Source: UBA4722 sp044221135 (lineage in GTDB: Bacteria; Pseudomonadota; Gammaproteobacteria; DSM-16500). From it: a DNA stretch of 64,000 nucleotides. The notes under the pieces are model-generated. The model did no database searches, was not told the DNA's origin, and was given only the letters and a program-made list of their open reading frames with translations. A program made the position numbers and the translations under genes. Where the stretch lies: assembly GCA_044221135.1 (NCBI GenBank), contig JBGAPT010000001.1, positions 1-64,000 on the forward strand, read 5' to 3'. Positions 1 through 8,018 of this stretch are shown one piece after another; the first letter of the stretch is position 1; every line of letters begins with the position of its first letter.

Positions 1-1
1 T

Positions 2-1138
2 AAACGTTTTAATGCAGCAGGCATGGTGATGTTGGGCAAAACCAATATGGATGAATTTGCCATGGGTTCTTCTAATGAAAATAGTCATTATGGGCCCGTC
101 AAAAATCCATGGAATTTGGCTTATGTACCGGGTGGATCATCGGGTGGTTCTGCTGCTGCAGTCGCAGCAAACTTAGCACCTGCCGCTACTGGCACGGATA
201 CAGGCGGCTCTATTCGACAGCCTGCAGCACTGTGTGGTATTTCTGGTATTAAGCCGACTTATGGCCGAGTGTCGCGATATGGCATGATTGCATTTGCATC
301 CAGTTTAGACCAAGGTGGTCTCTTTGCAAAAACAGCAGAAGATCTTGCATTGCTTTTAAATACGATGGCAGGATTTGATGAAAACGATTCAACAAGTGCT
401 GCAATCGCTGTACCTGATTATACAACGACTCTGAATGACTCACTCAAGGGATTACGGATTGGATTACCTAAAGAATTTTTTACACCTGCATTAGATAAAA
501 ACATTGCAAACGCCATTCAAGCTGCTATCAAAGAATATGAAAAACTGGGTGCCACGATTCATGAAATCAGTTTGCCAACAACATCTCTAGCCATTCCTGC
601 TTACTATGTCATCGCCCCTGCAGAATGTTCTTCAAATTTAGCACGTTTTGATGGTGTGCGTTTTGGGCATCGATGCAAAGACCCTAAAGATTTAGAAGAT
701 CTCTATAAGCGTTCACGCAGTGAAGGATTTGGTAAAGAAGTCACACGACGCATCATGATTGGAACCTATGCATTATCGGCAGGTTATTACGATGCTTATT
801 ATATCAAGGCACAAAAAATCCGCCGCCTTGTGCGACAAGATTTTGATGAGGCTTTCAAATCAGTCGATGTCATCTTAGGGCCTACCACACCCACACCCGC
901 TTTTAAATTAGGTGAAAAAATAAGTGATCCACTTAGCATGTATTTATCTGATATTTATACTATCGCCGTGAATCTGGCAGGGTTACCAGGCATGTCAATT
1001 CCTGCTGGTTTCACTGAAGGTTTACCCATTGGCATGCAGTTAATTGGCAATGCTTTTGCCGAAGCACGTTTACTCAATACAGCCCATTGCTATCAAAAAG
1101 CAACTGACTGGCATACTAAAACACCGGAGGGTTTTTAA
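2..1138 (+). CDS. gatA: Glutamyl-tRNA(Gln)/aspartyl-tRNA(Asn) amidotransferase subunit A, 5' end outside window
   Basis: Amidase subunit of the GatCAB complex. It frees ammonia from glutamine so that mischarged Glu-tRNA(Gln) or Asp-tRNA(Asn) can be amidated. The reading frame is open from base 2 (KRFNAAGMVMLGKTNMDEFA), so the gene enters from upstream and the first ATG at 23 is internal. The amidase-signature serine loop GGSSGGSAAAVAA and the TGTDTGGSIRQPAA segment with the nucleophilic serine are both present; the catalytic lysine lies upstream of the window. The C-terminus (GLPIGMQLIG...) is complete and of normal form. The stop codon is followed immediately by gatB, so the two are one operon; gatC is presumably just outside. 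Confidence 0.95.
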   Translation, partial: KRFNAAGMVMLGKTNMDEFAMGSSNENSHYGPVKNPWNLAYVPGGSSGGSAAAVAANLAPAATGTDTGGSIRQPAALCGISGIKPTYGRVSRYGMIAFASSLDQGGLFAKTAEDLALLLNTMAGFDENDSTSAAIAVPDYTTTLNDSLKGLRIGLPKEFFTPALDKNIANAIQAAIKEYEKLGATIHEISLPTTSLAIPAYYVIAPAECSSNLARFDGVRFGHRCKDPKDLEDLYKRSRSEGFGKEVTRRIMIGTYALSAGYYDAYYIKAQKIRRLVRQDFDEAFKSVDVILGPTTPTPAFKLGEKISDPLSMYLSDIYTIAVNLAGLPGMSIPAGFTEGLPIGMQLIGNAFAEARLLNTAHCYQKATDWHTKTPEGF

Positions 1139-1139
1139 G

Positions 1140-2594
1140 ATGGAATGGGAAATAGTGATTGGCTTAGAAGTGCATGCACAACTTTCCACTCAAAGTAAAA
1201 TTTTTTCTGGTGCATCTACTGCATTTGGTGCAGAACCGAATACACAAGCGTGTGCTATTGATTTAGGTTTTCCAGGTGTACTGCCTGTATTGAATGCAGA
1301 TGTAGTGAATATGGCAATCAGGCTCGGCTTAGGCATTCATGCTGAAATTAGTCAGCACTCCGTGTTTGCGCGTAAAAATTATTTTTATCCTGATTTACCT
1401 AAAGGTTATCAAATCAGCCAATATGAATTGCCCATTGTTGGAAAAGGATATTTAGATATTTTATTAGAGGATAGCACAACCAAACGTGTAGGCATTACAC
1501 GCGCGCATCTGGAAGAAGATGCGGGTAAATCATTACACGAAGATTTTCATGGTATGTCTGGCATTGATTTAAATCGCGCAGGCACACCTTTACTGGAAAT
1601 TGTATCTGAGCCTGATATGCGCTCTGCCAAAGAAGCGATTGCTTACTTAAAAACATTACATTCCTTAGTACGTTATTTAGGTATTTGCGATGGCAATATG
1701 CAAGAAGGCTCTTTCCGCTGCGATGCGAACGTTTCTGTACGTCGCAAAGGTGACCCTAAACTAGGAACACGTACCGAATTAAAAAATATTAACTCTTTCC
1801 GTTTTGTAGAACGTGCTATCAATTATGAAGTAGAACGTCAAATTGCTTTGATTGAAGAAGGTGGAAAAGTTAAACAGGAAACACTGCTTTTTGACCCTAA
1901 TAAAAATGAAACACGTCCCATGCGCAGCAAAGAAGAAGCCAATGATTATCGCTATTTTCCAGATCCGGACTTGTTGCCTTTACTGATTACTGAAGAACAA
2001 ATTGAAAAAGTACGCAGTCATCTTCCTGAACTGCCACAGCAAAAACATCAACGTTTTATGCAGCAATATGGTTTGAGTGCTTACGATGCAACAGTGCTTG
2101 TTAGTTCGCGTGCCATGGCTGATTATTTTGAAACGGCTGTGACTGCTTCAGGCAATCAAGCTAAACTCACTGCGAATTGGGTAACAGGTGAATTATCTGC
2201 TGCTCTCAACAAATCTGATATGGATATTACAGAAAGTCCTGTGACAGCTACTGAACTCGGTAAATTAGTTTTGCGCATTGCAGACAATACTATTTCTGGC
2301 AAAATCGCTAAAACCATTTTTGAAAGTCTTTGGAATAAAGAAGGTGATGTAGATCAAATTATTGAAAAACAAGGTTTGAAACAAGTCACCGATAGTTCTG
2401 CGATTGAAGCATTGATAGAAAAAATTCTGCTGGCTAATCCACAGCAAGTCGCCGATTACCGTTCGGGTAAAGATAAACTATTTGGATTTTTTGTGGGGCA
2501 AGCGATGAAAGAATCTGGTGGCAAGTTGAATCCGCAGCAATTGAATGAGTTGTTGAAGAAGAAGTTAGGGGTCGTTGACAATTCGGTAGGCTGA
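1140..2594 (+). CDS. gatB: Aspartyl/glutamyl-tRNA amidotransferase subunit B
   Basis: Kinase/tRNA-binding subunit of GatCAB, 484 aa from MEWEIVIGLEVHAQL. The ATG at 1140 was chosen over an upstream in-frame ATG because GGAGG lies about 8 nt before it and the family starts at this motif. GatB landmarks are visible: GLEVHAQLSTQSKIFSG, the DLPKGYQISQYE segment, EPDMRS, and a C-terminal helical YqeY-like tail ending NELLKKKL. After that leucine the protein carries a non-family tail, GVVDNSVG. That tail and the stop codon are encoded by a remnant of mobile repeat family A (2568-2595), so the natural C-terminus was replaced. The change sits outside all conserved sequence and is probably harmless. 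Confidence 0.96.
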   Translation: MEWEIVIGLEVHAQLSTQSKIFSGASTAFGAEPNTQACAIDLGFPGVLPVLNADVVNMAIRLGLGIHAEISQHSVFARKNYFYPDLPKGYQISQYELPIVGKGYLDILLEDSTTKRVGITRAHLEEDAGKSLHEDFHGMSGIDLNRAGTPLLEIVSEPDMRSAKEAIAYLKTLHSLVRYLGICDGNMQEGSFRCDANVSVRRKGDPKLGTRTELKNINSFRFVERAINYEVERQIALIEEGGKVKQETLLFDPNKNETRPMRSKEEANDYRYFPDPDLLPLLITEEQIEKVRSHLPELPQQKHQRFMQQYGLSAYDATVLVSSRAMADYFETAVTASGNQAKLTANWVTGELSAALNKSDMDITESPVTATELGKLVLRIADNTISGKIAKTIFESLWNKEGDVDQIIEKQGLKQVTDSSAIEALIEKILLANPQQVADYRSGKDKLFGFFVGQAMKESGGKLNPQQLNELLKKKLGVVDNSVG

Positions 2595-2595
2595 G
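2568..2595 (+). repeat. Repeat family A, left-end remnant inside the gatB 3' end
   Basis: The 28 bases after the TTA leucine codon of gatB match the left terminus of the two full 142-bp family A elements at 42113 and 54414 (core GTTGACAATTCG, then TAGGCTGAG). The remnant follows a TA dinucleotide, as the intact copies do. No right end is recognisable downstream, so the copy is truncated or decayed. Confidence 0.7.
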
Positions 2596-2671
2596 AAGCA
2601 GAGCTCCCCCTCATTAAAATTAGCCATTAATGCCGTATCCAAGGACCATGATCTCAGTCAGACAAACTTAA

Positions 2672-2784
2672 AATATATAGAAATGCATGATTTCTATATA
2701 TTATAGGCTTGTCATGTATAAAATATGTTGTTTTTTATACATGAATAACTTATGATGTATAATAAATCTAAATATTTATACATG
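2672..2784 (+). promoter_or_regulatory. Triple 31-bp palindrome array, putative operator of the Fic gene
   Basis: Three palindromes, each 31 bp, start at 2672, 2713 and 2754, exactly 41 bp apart, and are separated by 10-bp gaps. All share the outer half-sites NATRTATA and TATAYATN with a variable 15-bp centre. The first is AATATATAGAAAT / ATTTCTATATATT, the second CATGTATAAAA / TTTTATACATG, and the third GATGTATAATAAA / TATTTATACATG with one mismatch. A TATAAT hexamer (2758-2763) inside the third palindrome is a plausible -10 box 39 bp before the Fic start. A 41-bp period is about four helical turns, so bound dimers would line up on one DNA face. The winged-helix C-terminus of the Fic protein is the obvious candidate ligand (inference). 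Confidence 0.7.
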
Positions 2785-2801
2785 ATAAAGGCGGCTTAAC
2801 A

Positions 2802-3881
2802 ATGACAAAATATTCTCCAAACGAACTGCCATTACTATTAGAATTAGAAACCAAACAAGTTTTGAAGTTTGCCACCGCCGCCAATCGTTACCTAGCAGAA
2901 CTAAAAGGAATATCTGAAACAATTCCAAATCAAAGTATTTTAATCAATACGCTCTCATTACAAGAAGCCAAGGACAGCTCGGAAATTGAAAATATTATCA
3001 CTACCCACGACGAAATGTATAAAGCCGAACTGTATTCTAATCATGTCAGTTCATCAACCGTAAAAGAAGTACAAAACTACGCTGAAGCACTGCGTACTGG
3101 ATTCGGCTTGGTGACAAAAGACCATCTTTTAACGTGCAACCATATCCTTTCTATACAAGAAATTTTAGAAAAAAATGATGCTGGCTTTAGAAAACTACCA
3201 GGTACCGATTTAAAAAATCACGCCACCGGGAAAACTGTTTATGTACCACCTCAAGACAATGAAACAATTTTAAAGCTCATGCAAAATCTAGAAAATTATA
3301 TCAATGACGATACACTTTCAGATGTAGACCCATTAATAAAAATGGCTATTATTCACCATCAATTTGAATCAATTCATCCATTTTATGATGGCAACGGCCG
3401 CACAGGCCGAATTATCAATATCTTATATTTAGTGCTCAAAAATTTAATAAATATTCCCATCTTATATCTCAGCAAATATTTTATCGAAACTAAATCAGAT
3501 TATTATCGACTATTACAATCAGTACGCGATACAAATAACTGGGAAGATTGGATTCTTTATGTATTAAAGGGCATAGAAATCACTTCACGCCAAACCATAT
3601 TGATCATTCAAAAAATAAAAGAATTAATGCAAAAATATAAACAAGATATTCGGAAAAACTTCAAATTCTATAGCCAAGATTTACTGAATAATTTATTTCG
3701 CCATCCTTATACTAAAATTGAATTCATAGAGCGAGACTTAAAAGTTTCTCGCTTAACTGCAACAAAGTATTTAGATCAGTTAGCAGAAGCTGGTTACCTG
3801 GTAAAACATAAAATTTGGCGGAGAAATTACTACATCAATCAGCCTCTATTCAATCTCCTATCTAATCCCCCTACTATTTAA
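2802..3881 (+). CDS. Fic-domain AMP-transferase with C-terminal winged helix
   Basis: A 359-aa Fic protein of the class with an N-terminal inhibitory helix. Residues 59-64 (SSEIEN) fit the autoinhibition motif [S/T]xxxE[G/N]. The catalytic loop HPFYDGNGRTGR begins at residue 192 and has all canonical residues (HPFx[D/E]GN[G/K]R), so it should be an active AMP-transferase held in check by its own N-terminus. The last ~80 residues (FIERDLKVSRLTATKYLDQL) form a winged-helix DNA-binding unit, as in Shewanella-type Fic proteins. AAGG precedes the ATG. The gene stands alone, between gatB and the bio genes, behind the palindrome array, which suggests autoregulation. Its protein target cannot be deduced; no antitoxin partner is adjacent. 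Confidence 0.92.
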   Translation: MTKYSPNELPLLLELETKQVLKFATAANRYLAELKGISETIPNQSILINTLSLQEAKDSSEIENIITTHDEMYKAELYSNHVSSSTVKEVQNYAEALRTGFGLVTKDHLLTCNHILSIQEILEKNDAGFRKLPGTDLKNHATGKTVYVPPQDNETILKLMQNLENYINDDTLSDVDPLIKMAIIHHQFESIHPFYDGNGRTGRIINILYLVLKNLINIPILYLSKYFIETKSDYYRLLQSVRDTNNWEDWILYVLKGIEITSRQTILIIQKIKELMQKYKQDIRKNFKFYSQDLLNNLFRHPYTKIEFIERDLKVSRLTATKYLDQLAEAGYLVKHKIWRRNYYINQPLFNLLSNPPTI

Positions 3882-3961
3882 CTCTAGCAAAACTATTATA
3901 ATTCTGCTTTATTCTGATAGAAAAATAAATTATTCTAAAATTGAATGTCGATCAGATGTTA

Positions 3962-4152
3962 GAAATTTCGTAACCGTTCACGGCGGCATTAGACTTGCAG
4001 AAGAACTTCAGTTTTGAGCCAAGGTTGAACGATTTCTTTTAAAAAATAGCGGAGCATACACAGGTATGTGAGCATATTTTTTAAAAGAAATCGTTCAAGA
4101 TTGGCCAAAAATGAAGTTGGCGGCTTAGTACCCTGAACGCTTACGAAATTTC
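3962..4152. mobile_element. MITE family B, copy 1 (175 bp, element 3970-4144) with 8-bp target duplication
   Basis: The element is bounded by GTAACCGTTCACGG on the left and CCCTGAACGCTTAC on the right (terminal inverted repeats GTAA[C/G]CGTTCA[C/G]GG). It is flanked by the perfect 8-bp direct repeat GAAATTTC at 3962-3969 and 4145-4152. Inside it folds into one long hairpin: AAGGTTGAACGATTTCTTTT pairs with its complement around 4081-4105. The apex carries GCGGAG, a CATAC/GTATG stem and TGAGCA. It is nearly identical to the copy at 36377-36552. Ends starting GTAA and an 8-bp duplication are traits of the IS66 family, so an IS66-type transposase is the likely mobiliser (inference). It encodes nothing. 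Confidence 0.88.
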
Positions 4153-5433
4153 TTTGCAGATCACTTGATATGCACGCCGTAAATCTACTTCAGTCAGACA
4201 ATAAGGCGGCAGTAAATAAATAACGTTTCCTAATGGCCGAATAATCAATCCATGCTTCAAAAATCGCTCACGTAAATTAACGCTAGCCTGTGAACCATAC
4301 TCTGCAATGATCTTTAAATCAAATGCAGCAACAGTACCGCAATAACGTATTTTTTCTACCAGTGGATTATCTACTAAAATCGCCAACTCTTCACGATGAA
4401 TTTGTTCGATCAATTTAATTCGCGCTACTGTTTCAGAACGCTGTAATAATGTCATTGATGCTAAAGCGGCTGCACAGCCTAATGGGTTTGCAGTATAAGA
4501 ATGACTATGGCCTAATGCTTTGGTGTAATCACTGCCTAAAAAAGCCTGATAAATATGTTCACTACACGCAGTGACAGATAAAGGTAAAAATCCACCTGTT
4601 AAGCCTTTAGACAAACAAATAATATCTGGGGCAGTCTGTGATTTATGACAAGCAAATAATTTACCTGTACGATAAAATCCTGTCATGATTTCATCATAAA
4701 TAATTAATACCCCATACGATTTAACAAGTGTTACTAATTTTTGAAGAAACACCGGGCTACACATATTCATTCCGCCCGATGCTTGTATTAAGGGTTCAAT
4801 AATCATAGCCGCTGTTTCATCAGCATGCTTATCTAAATGTAACGTTAATTGCGCTAAAATATTTTCTTCTTTTTCTGTCACTGTATCATCAGAAAGCCAG
4901 GTTTCGGGATAATCAAACATATCTACAGCAAATAATAATTCTGAAAATTGCTTGAAATAAAAAGATTCTTTGCCTAGCGCCATCGCACCAAACGTATCAC
5001 CATGATAACCCTTCTTAAATGCAATAAACCGTGAACGTTTTGTTTCACCTTGATTACGCCAATATTGATATGCCATCTTAAGTGCCACTTCAACTGCAGT
5101 GGAACCATTATCAGAATAATATATTTTATTAAAATTATCCGGTAATAATTTTAATAATTTCTCAGCTAAATCAATTGCAGGCTCATGCGTAAAACCTGCG
5201 AATATAACTTGTTCTATTTTTAATGCTTGTTCATAGATTGCTTTTGCAATAGCAGGTTCTGCATGGCCATGTATAGTCACCCACCAGGATGAAACCAAAT
5301 CCAAATAACGTTTACCGTCTTGATCAATCAAGTAAGCGCCTTCTCCACGCACAATGGGCAATGGCAAAGGTGTTATCTGATGCTGCGTTAAAGGATGCCA
5401 AATCACAGCATTATCGCGTGTTGCTAACGTCAT
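4141..5433 (-). CDS. bioA: Adenosylmethionine-8-amino-7-oxononanoate aminotransferase
   Basis: PLP enzyme of 430 aa that converts 7-keto-8-aminopelargonate to 7,8-diaminopelargonate with SAM as amino donor. Recognisable features are the N-terminal WHPLTQHQ, DLVSSWWVTIHGHAEPAI, YSDNGSTAVEVALKMA, KKGYHGDTFGAMA, the IIYDEIMTGFYRTG aspartate and the PLP lysine in CLSKGLTGGFLPL. AGGG lies 7 nt before the ATG, which overlaps the bioD stop by 4 nt (ATGA). The last base of the final serine codon and the TAA stop come from the end of MITE copy B1. Without the insertion the frame would read ...EISNI and then TGA, two residues longer. Confidence 0.96.
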   Translation of the reverse strand: MTLATRDNAVIWHPLTQHQITPLPLPIVRGEGAYLIDQDGKRYLDLVSSWWVTIHGHAEPAIAKAIYEQALKIEQVIFAGFTHEPAIDLAEKLLKLLPDNFNKIYYSDNGSTAVEVALKMAYQYWRNQGETKRSRFIAFKKGYHGDTFGAMALGKESFYFKQFSELLFAVDMFDYPETWLSDDTVTEKEENILAQLTLHLDKHADETAAMIIEPLIQASGGMNMCSPVFLQKLVTLVKSYGVLIIYDEIMTGFYRTGKLFACHKSQTAPDIICLSKGLTGGFLPLSVTACSEHIYQAFLGSDYTKALGHSHSYTANPLGCAAALASMTLLQRSETVARIKLIEQIHREELAILVDNPLVEKIRYCGTVAAFDLKIIAEYGSQASVNLRERFLKHGLIIRPLGNVIYLLPPYCLTEVDLRRAYQVICKEIS

Positions 5434-6062
5434 TTTAATCCCTCTAAAATAGTGGTTTGATTTTCAAAAACCCACTTTTCAAGTACAGGTTTAGTCAACG
5501 AATTAAAATATGGAATGTGTAACAAGGTACGCACTTTCCCCCATTGTTCAATAGAAAATTGATTTTCTCTATTCAATTCACCTGAAAAAATAACCCCATG
5601 AATAGGTATCTTGCGATGACGCAGTGCATCTATTGTTAATAATGTATGGTTAATCGTGCCCAGTGTACCACGAGCTACTATAATAACGGGTAAATTAAAT
5701 TTTTCCATTAAATCAAACATTGTGTGTGTTGTATTTAATGGATGAAATACACCACCCGCACCTTCAATAATTAATGAGCATGCAATATCTGGTAAATTAA
5801 AATGGGCTAACTCAATCGAAGTATTTTCTAATTGTGCTGCCTGATCTATAGCTAGACTTGCTTGTAATGCATACACTGAAGGGAAAAAATGTGTGTATGC
5901 TAATCCAGTTAAGCGTTTTATGGTTTCATGTTCTGGTAAATCATTTTTTAAGCCTGTTTGAACAGGTTTCCAATAATACGCTTGTAATGCAAGTGTGAGC
6001 ACAGCAGATACCACTGTTTTTCCAACGTTTGTGTCTGTGCCCGCAATAAAAAATTTTTTCAT
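5430..6062 (-). CDS. bioD: Dethiobiotin synthetase
   Basis: ATP-dependent carboxylase, 210 aa, that closes the ureido ring of dethiobiotin. The N-terminal P-loop GTDTNVGKTVVSA, the substrate-binding YWKPVQTG and the IEGAGGVFHPL segment are all typical of BioD, and the length is close to the usual ~225. It overlaps bioC and bioA by 4 nt each (ATGA junctions), so the three are translationally coupled and should be made in fixed ratio. Confidence 0.95.
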   Translation of the reverse strand: MKKFFIAGTDTNVGKTVVSAVLTLALQAYYWKPVQTGLKNDLPEHETIKRLTGLAYTHFFPSVYALQASLAIDQAAQLENTSIELAHFNLPDIACSLIIEGAGGVFHPLNTTHTMFDLMEKFNLPVIIVARGTLGTINHTLLTIDALRHRKIPIHGVIFSGELNRENQFSIEQWGKVRTLLHIPYFNSLTKPVLEKWVFENQTTILEGLK

Positions 6063-6802
6063 TTTCTGATGTATTTCCCATAAATAACTTCATAAGAAAT
6101 AGTAAGCTCCGTGTTGAATTGGCGTAATACTTTTCGTAATTTACCCGATGACAATGGGACATAACCCATTCTAGATGAGATTGCGCCTATTTTTTTTAAT
6201 GCATTTAAAAATGCATAGGCATTTTCATAAGTTTGATAATACGTTTCAACCTCTAATTGTATATTAGGTAACATCGTTTCTAGCAAATGATCTGCAGGGA
6301 AAATAGGTGTAGCAATGGGTATATTAAATTGCTGGCATATTGCACGCCATTCTTTAAATGAATTCTCACCCAACATCGAAAAAATAAATTGTCCGCCACG
6401 TTTTAACTGATTAGTAATGTCGATAAAACTTCGTTGCAAATCTGAAAACCAGTGCAGTGTCATGCTCGATAAAATTAAGGCATACTGCTTATTAAGTGCT
6501 AGCTGCTCTCCATCCATGCACGCAAAATCAATAAACCGATGAGAAAGTACTGATTTTTGACATTGTACAATCATCGCTGGCGCTGCATCAGTGATCAGCA
6601 AAGAGGCGTTTGGAAAAAGCGAAATAAGATGTTGGCTCAACAATCCTGTACCGCAGCCTATTTCTAAAACTGTATCCGGCTGAATAGAGACAAGCCTGCG
6701 AGCTAAATCTGCTGCGACCTGCACTTGTACATCTGCCGTTTCACCGTATGTCCCAGCTCGTTTATCAAAGTTATTAATTATTTTGCATTTTGCATTTAAC
6801 AT
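6059..6802 (-). CDS. bioC: Malonyl-ACP O-methyltransferase
   Basis: SAM-dependent methyltransferase, 247 aa, that masks malonyl-ACP as its methyl ester so the fatty-acid machinery can build pimeloyl-ACP methyl ester. The class I motif VLEIGCGTGLLSQ, the DAAPAM acidic loop and SSMTLHWFSDLQRS match BioC. Start chosen at the ATG at 6802 (MLNAKCKIINNFDKRAGTY), since BioC begins just before the FxRAAxxY-like motif. This ATG lies inside the last codons of the upstream phosphatase gene, a 7-nt overlap. No bioH-type demethylating esterase is present in the window. Confidence 0.9.
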   Translation of the reverse strand: MLNAKCKIINNFDKRAGTYGETADVQVQVAADLARRLVSIQPDTVLEIGCGTGLLSQHLISLFPNASLLITDAAPAMIVQCQKSVLSHRFIDFACMDGEQLALNKQYALILSSMTLHWFSDLQRSFIDITNQLKRGGQFIFSMLGENSFKEWRAICQQFNIPIATPIFPADHLLETMLPNIQLEVETYYQTYENAYAFLNALKKIGAISSRMGYVPLSSGKLRKVLRQFNTELTISYEVIYGKYIRK

Positions 6803-7845
6803 AACATGACCTGTTTTATAAACTGCGGCAACGAACAACCTTCCGCATGACAACCCTTGAACATCACAGGCTTGCCATTATAGGTGATTTTTACTAAATA
6901 ATCGCTAGAACCCGTTTTAAATAAAGAAAAATTTAAGTTTGCACCATAGGGCGGTTTTGTATTTAAAGGCGATTTTAATGTCGTCATGAGGCTCATAATA
7001 GTTGAATCATGCGCGGAAAATAAGACATATTTTAAAGGGGTTTTCTGTGTGCTTGCTCTTTTTAAATAATTTGTAATTGTTAAAAGTAGAGGAGAACCTA
7101 CAATATCTGCAATTTCTTTTGTTTGATATTCTGTGAGCAATCCTTCTGTACCTATTGCAATAATTCGCTTCACATCTTCTGCACTCAATCCTGCTGGCAT
7201 AGGAACATGGTGTAATTGATAAATATACAATGTATCTGCCAACTGGCACAGTTGACGAATAGTCGTGAGCTTTAACCCCGTCGCTTGACTCCATCTCGCA
7301 AATTCCGGCTTTAATGCGGCTGTTTTTTGTATCCAGTCAGGCCTGTTAAAAACATATTTTTTTAATCTTTTTCTATATTCGCTTCCATCATCATCTGGTA
7401 TATCAGATCCATCTTTTGATTTGATATGAATAGGAATAGGTTGATAATGATAAGGTAAAGCAGGTTTGTTGGATTCAAAAAGAAAAGGGCCAGTGCCTAA
7501 TGGATATAAACCAAATAAAACAGATTCTGCGCTCATTAATGTACGGTCTGCATCGGTAGAAAAAATATAAATTTCTTTATTATTAAAATGAGTAGCCAAT
7601 AAGTGAAAGTGATTTATATACTTTTTTCTAAATTCAACACCCAGCTGAAATTCTTGCTGCATCCCTTCTGCTGTTAACTGACCCAATCCTTGCGGCCATA
7701 CATATGGCACTTTGGGTATGGTATGTAACGATGTTCTATCTCCGTGACGAATCACATCAAATGCAAAAATCAAGGTTTCTTGAGCAAATACATTGAAGCT
7801 AATCACTAGCAATAAAATGAATAAACCTAGTTTTTTAAAAATCAT
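6796..7845 (-). CDS. Exported histidine acid phosphatase
   Basis: A 349-aa protein with a signal peptide (MIFKKLGLFILLLVISFNVFAQ) followed by the histidine-acid-phosphatase catalytic motif IRHGDRTSL near residue 33 and the C-terminal proton-donor motif SAHDSTIMSLM. It should act in the periplasm or outside the cell on phosphomonoesters. Paired cysteines late in the protein (GCHAEGC) probably form a disulfide. Related secreted acid phosphatases (for example the Legionella major acid phosphatase) are known in this order. It is the first gene of the apparent phosphatase-bioC-bioD-bioA operon, overlapping bioC by 7 nt. No clear Shine-Dalgarno precedes its ATG. Confidence 0.88.
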   Translation of the reverse strand: MIFKKLGLFILLLVISFNVFAQETLIFAFDVIRHGDRTSLHTIPKVPYVWPQGLGQLTAEGMQQEFQLGVEFRKKYINHFHLLATHFNNKEIYIFSTDADRTLMSAESVLFGLYPLGTGPFLFESNKPALPYHYQPIPIHIKSKDGSDIPDDDGSEYRKRLKKYVFNRPDWIQKTAALKPEFARWSQATGLKLTTIRQLCQLADTLYIYQLHHVPMPAGLSAEDVKRIIAIGTEGLLTEYQTKEIADIVGSPLLLTITNYLKRASTQKTPLKYVLFSAHDSTIMSLMTTLKSPLNTKPPYGANLNFSLFKTGSSDYLVKITYNGKPVMFKGCHAEGCSLPQFIKQVMLC

Positions 7846-8018
7846 GGTGAGTCAATATCCGATGTTTTTAGTATAAGGCCCTGCGAAAGAATGACTCAAT
7901 TTATCATTCCTGATGGGTTAAATACAACTAAAAGTATTTAGAGCTCTAGGTATATACAATAGCTTCATTTATTATTAAGATAGTTACCCATAAAACGCAG
8001 CAGATAGCAGCTTATACC

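Noticed and set aside
2672..2784. CRISPR-like array
   Set aside because: 31-bp units with regular 10-bp gaps look array-like, but each unit is a palindrome with a different centre, gaps are too short for spacers and there are no cas genes; an operator array fits better.
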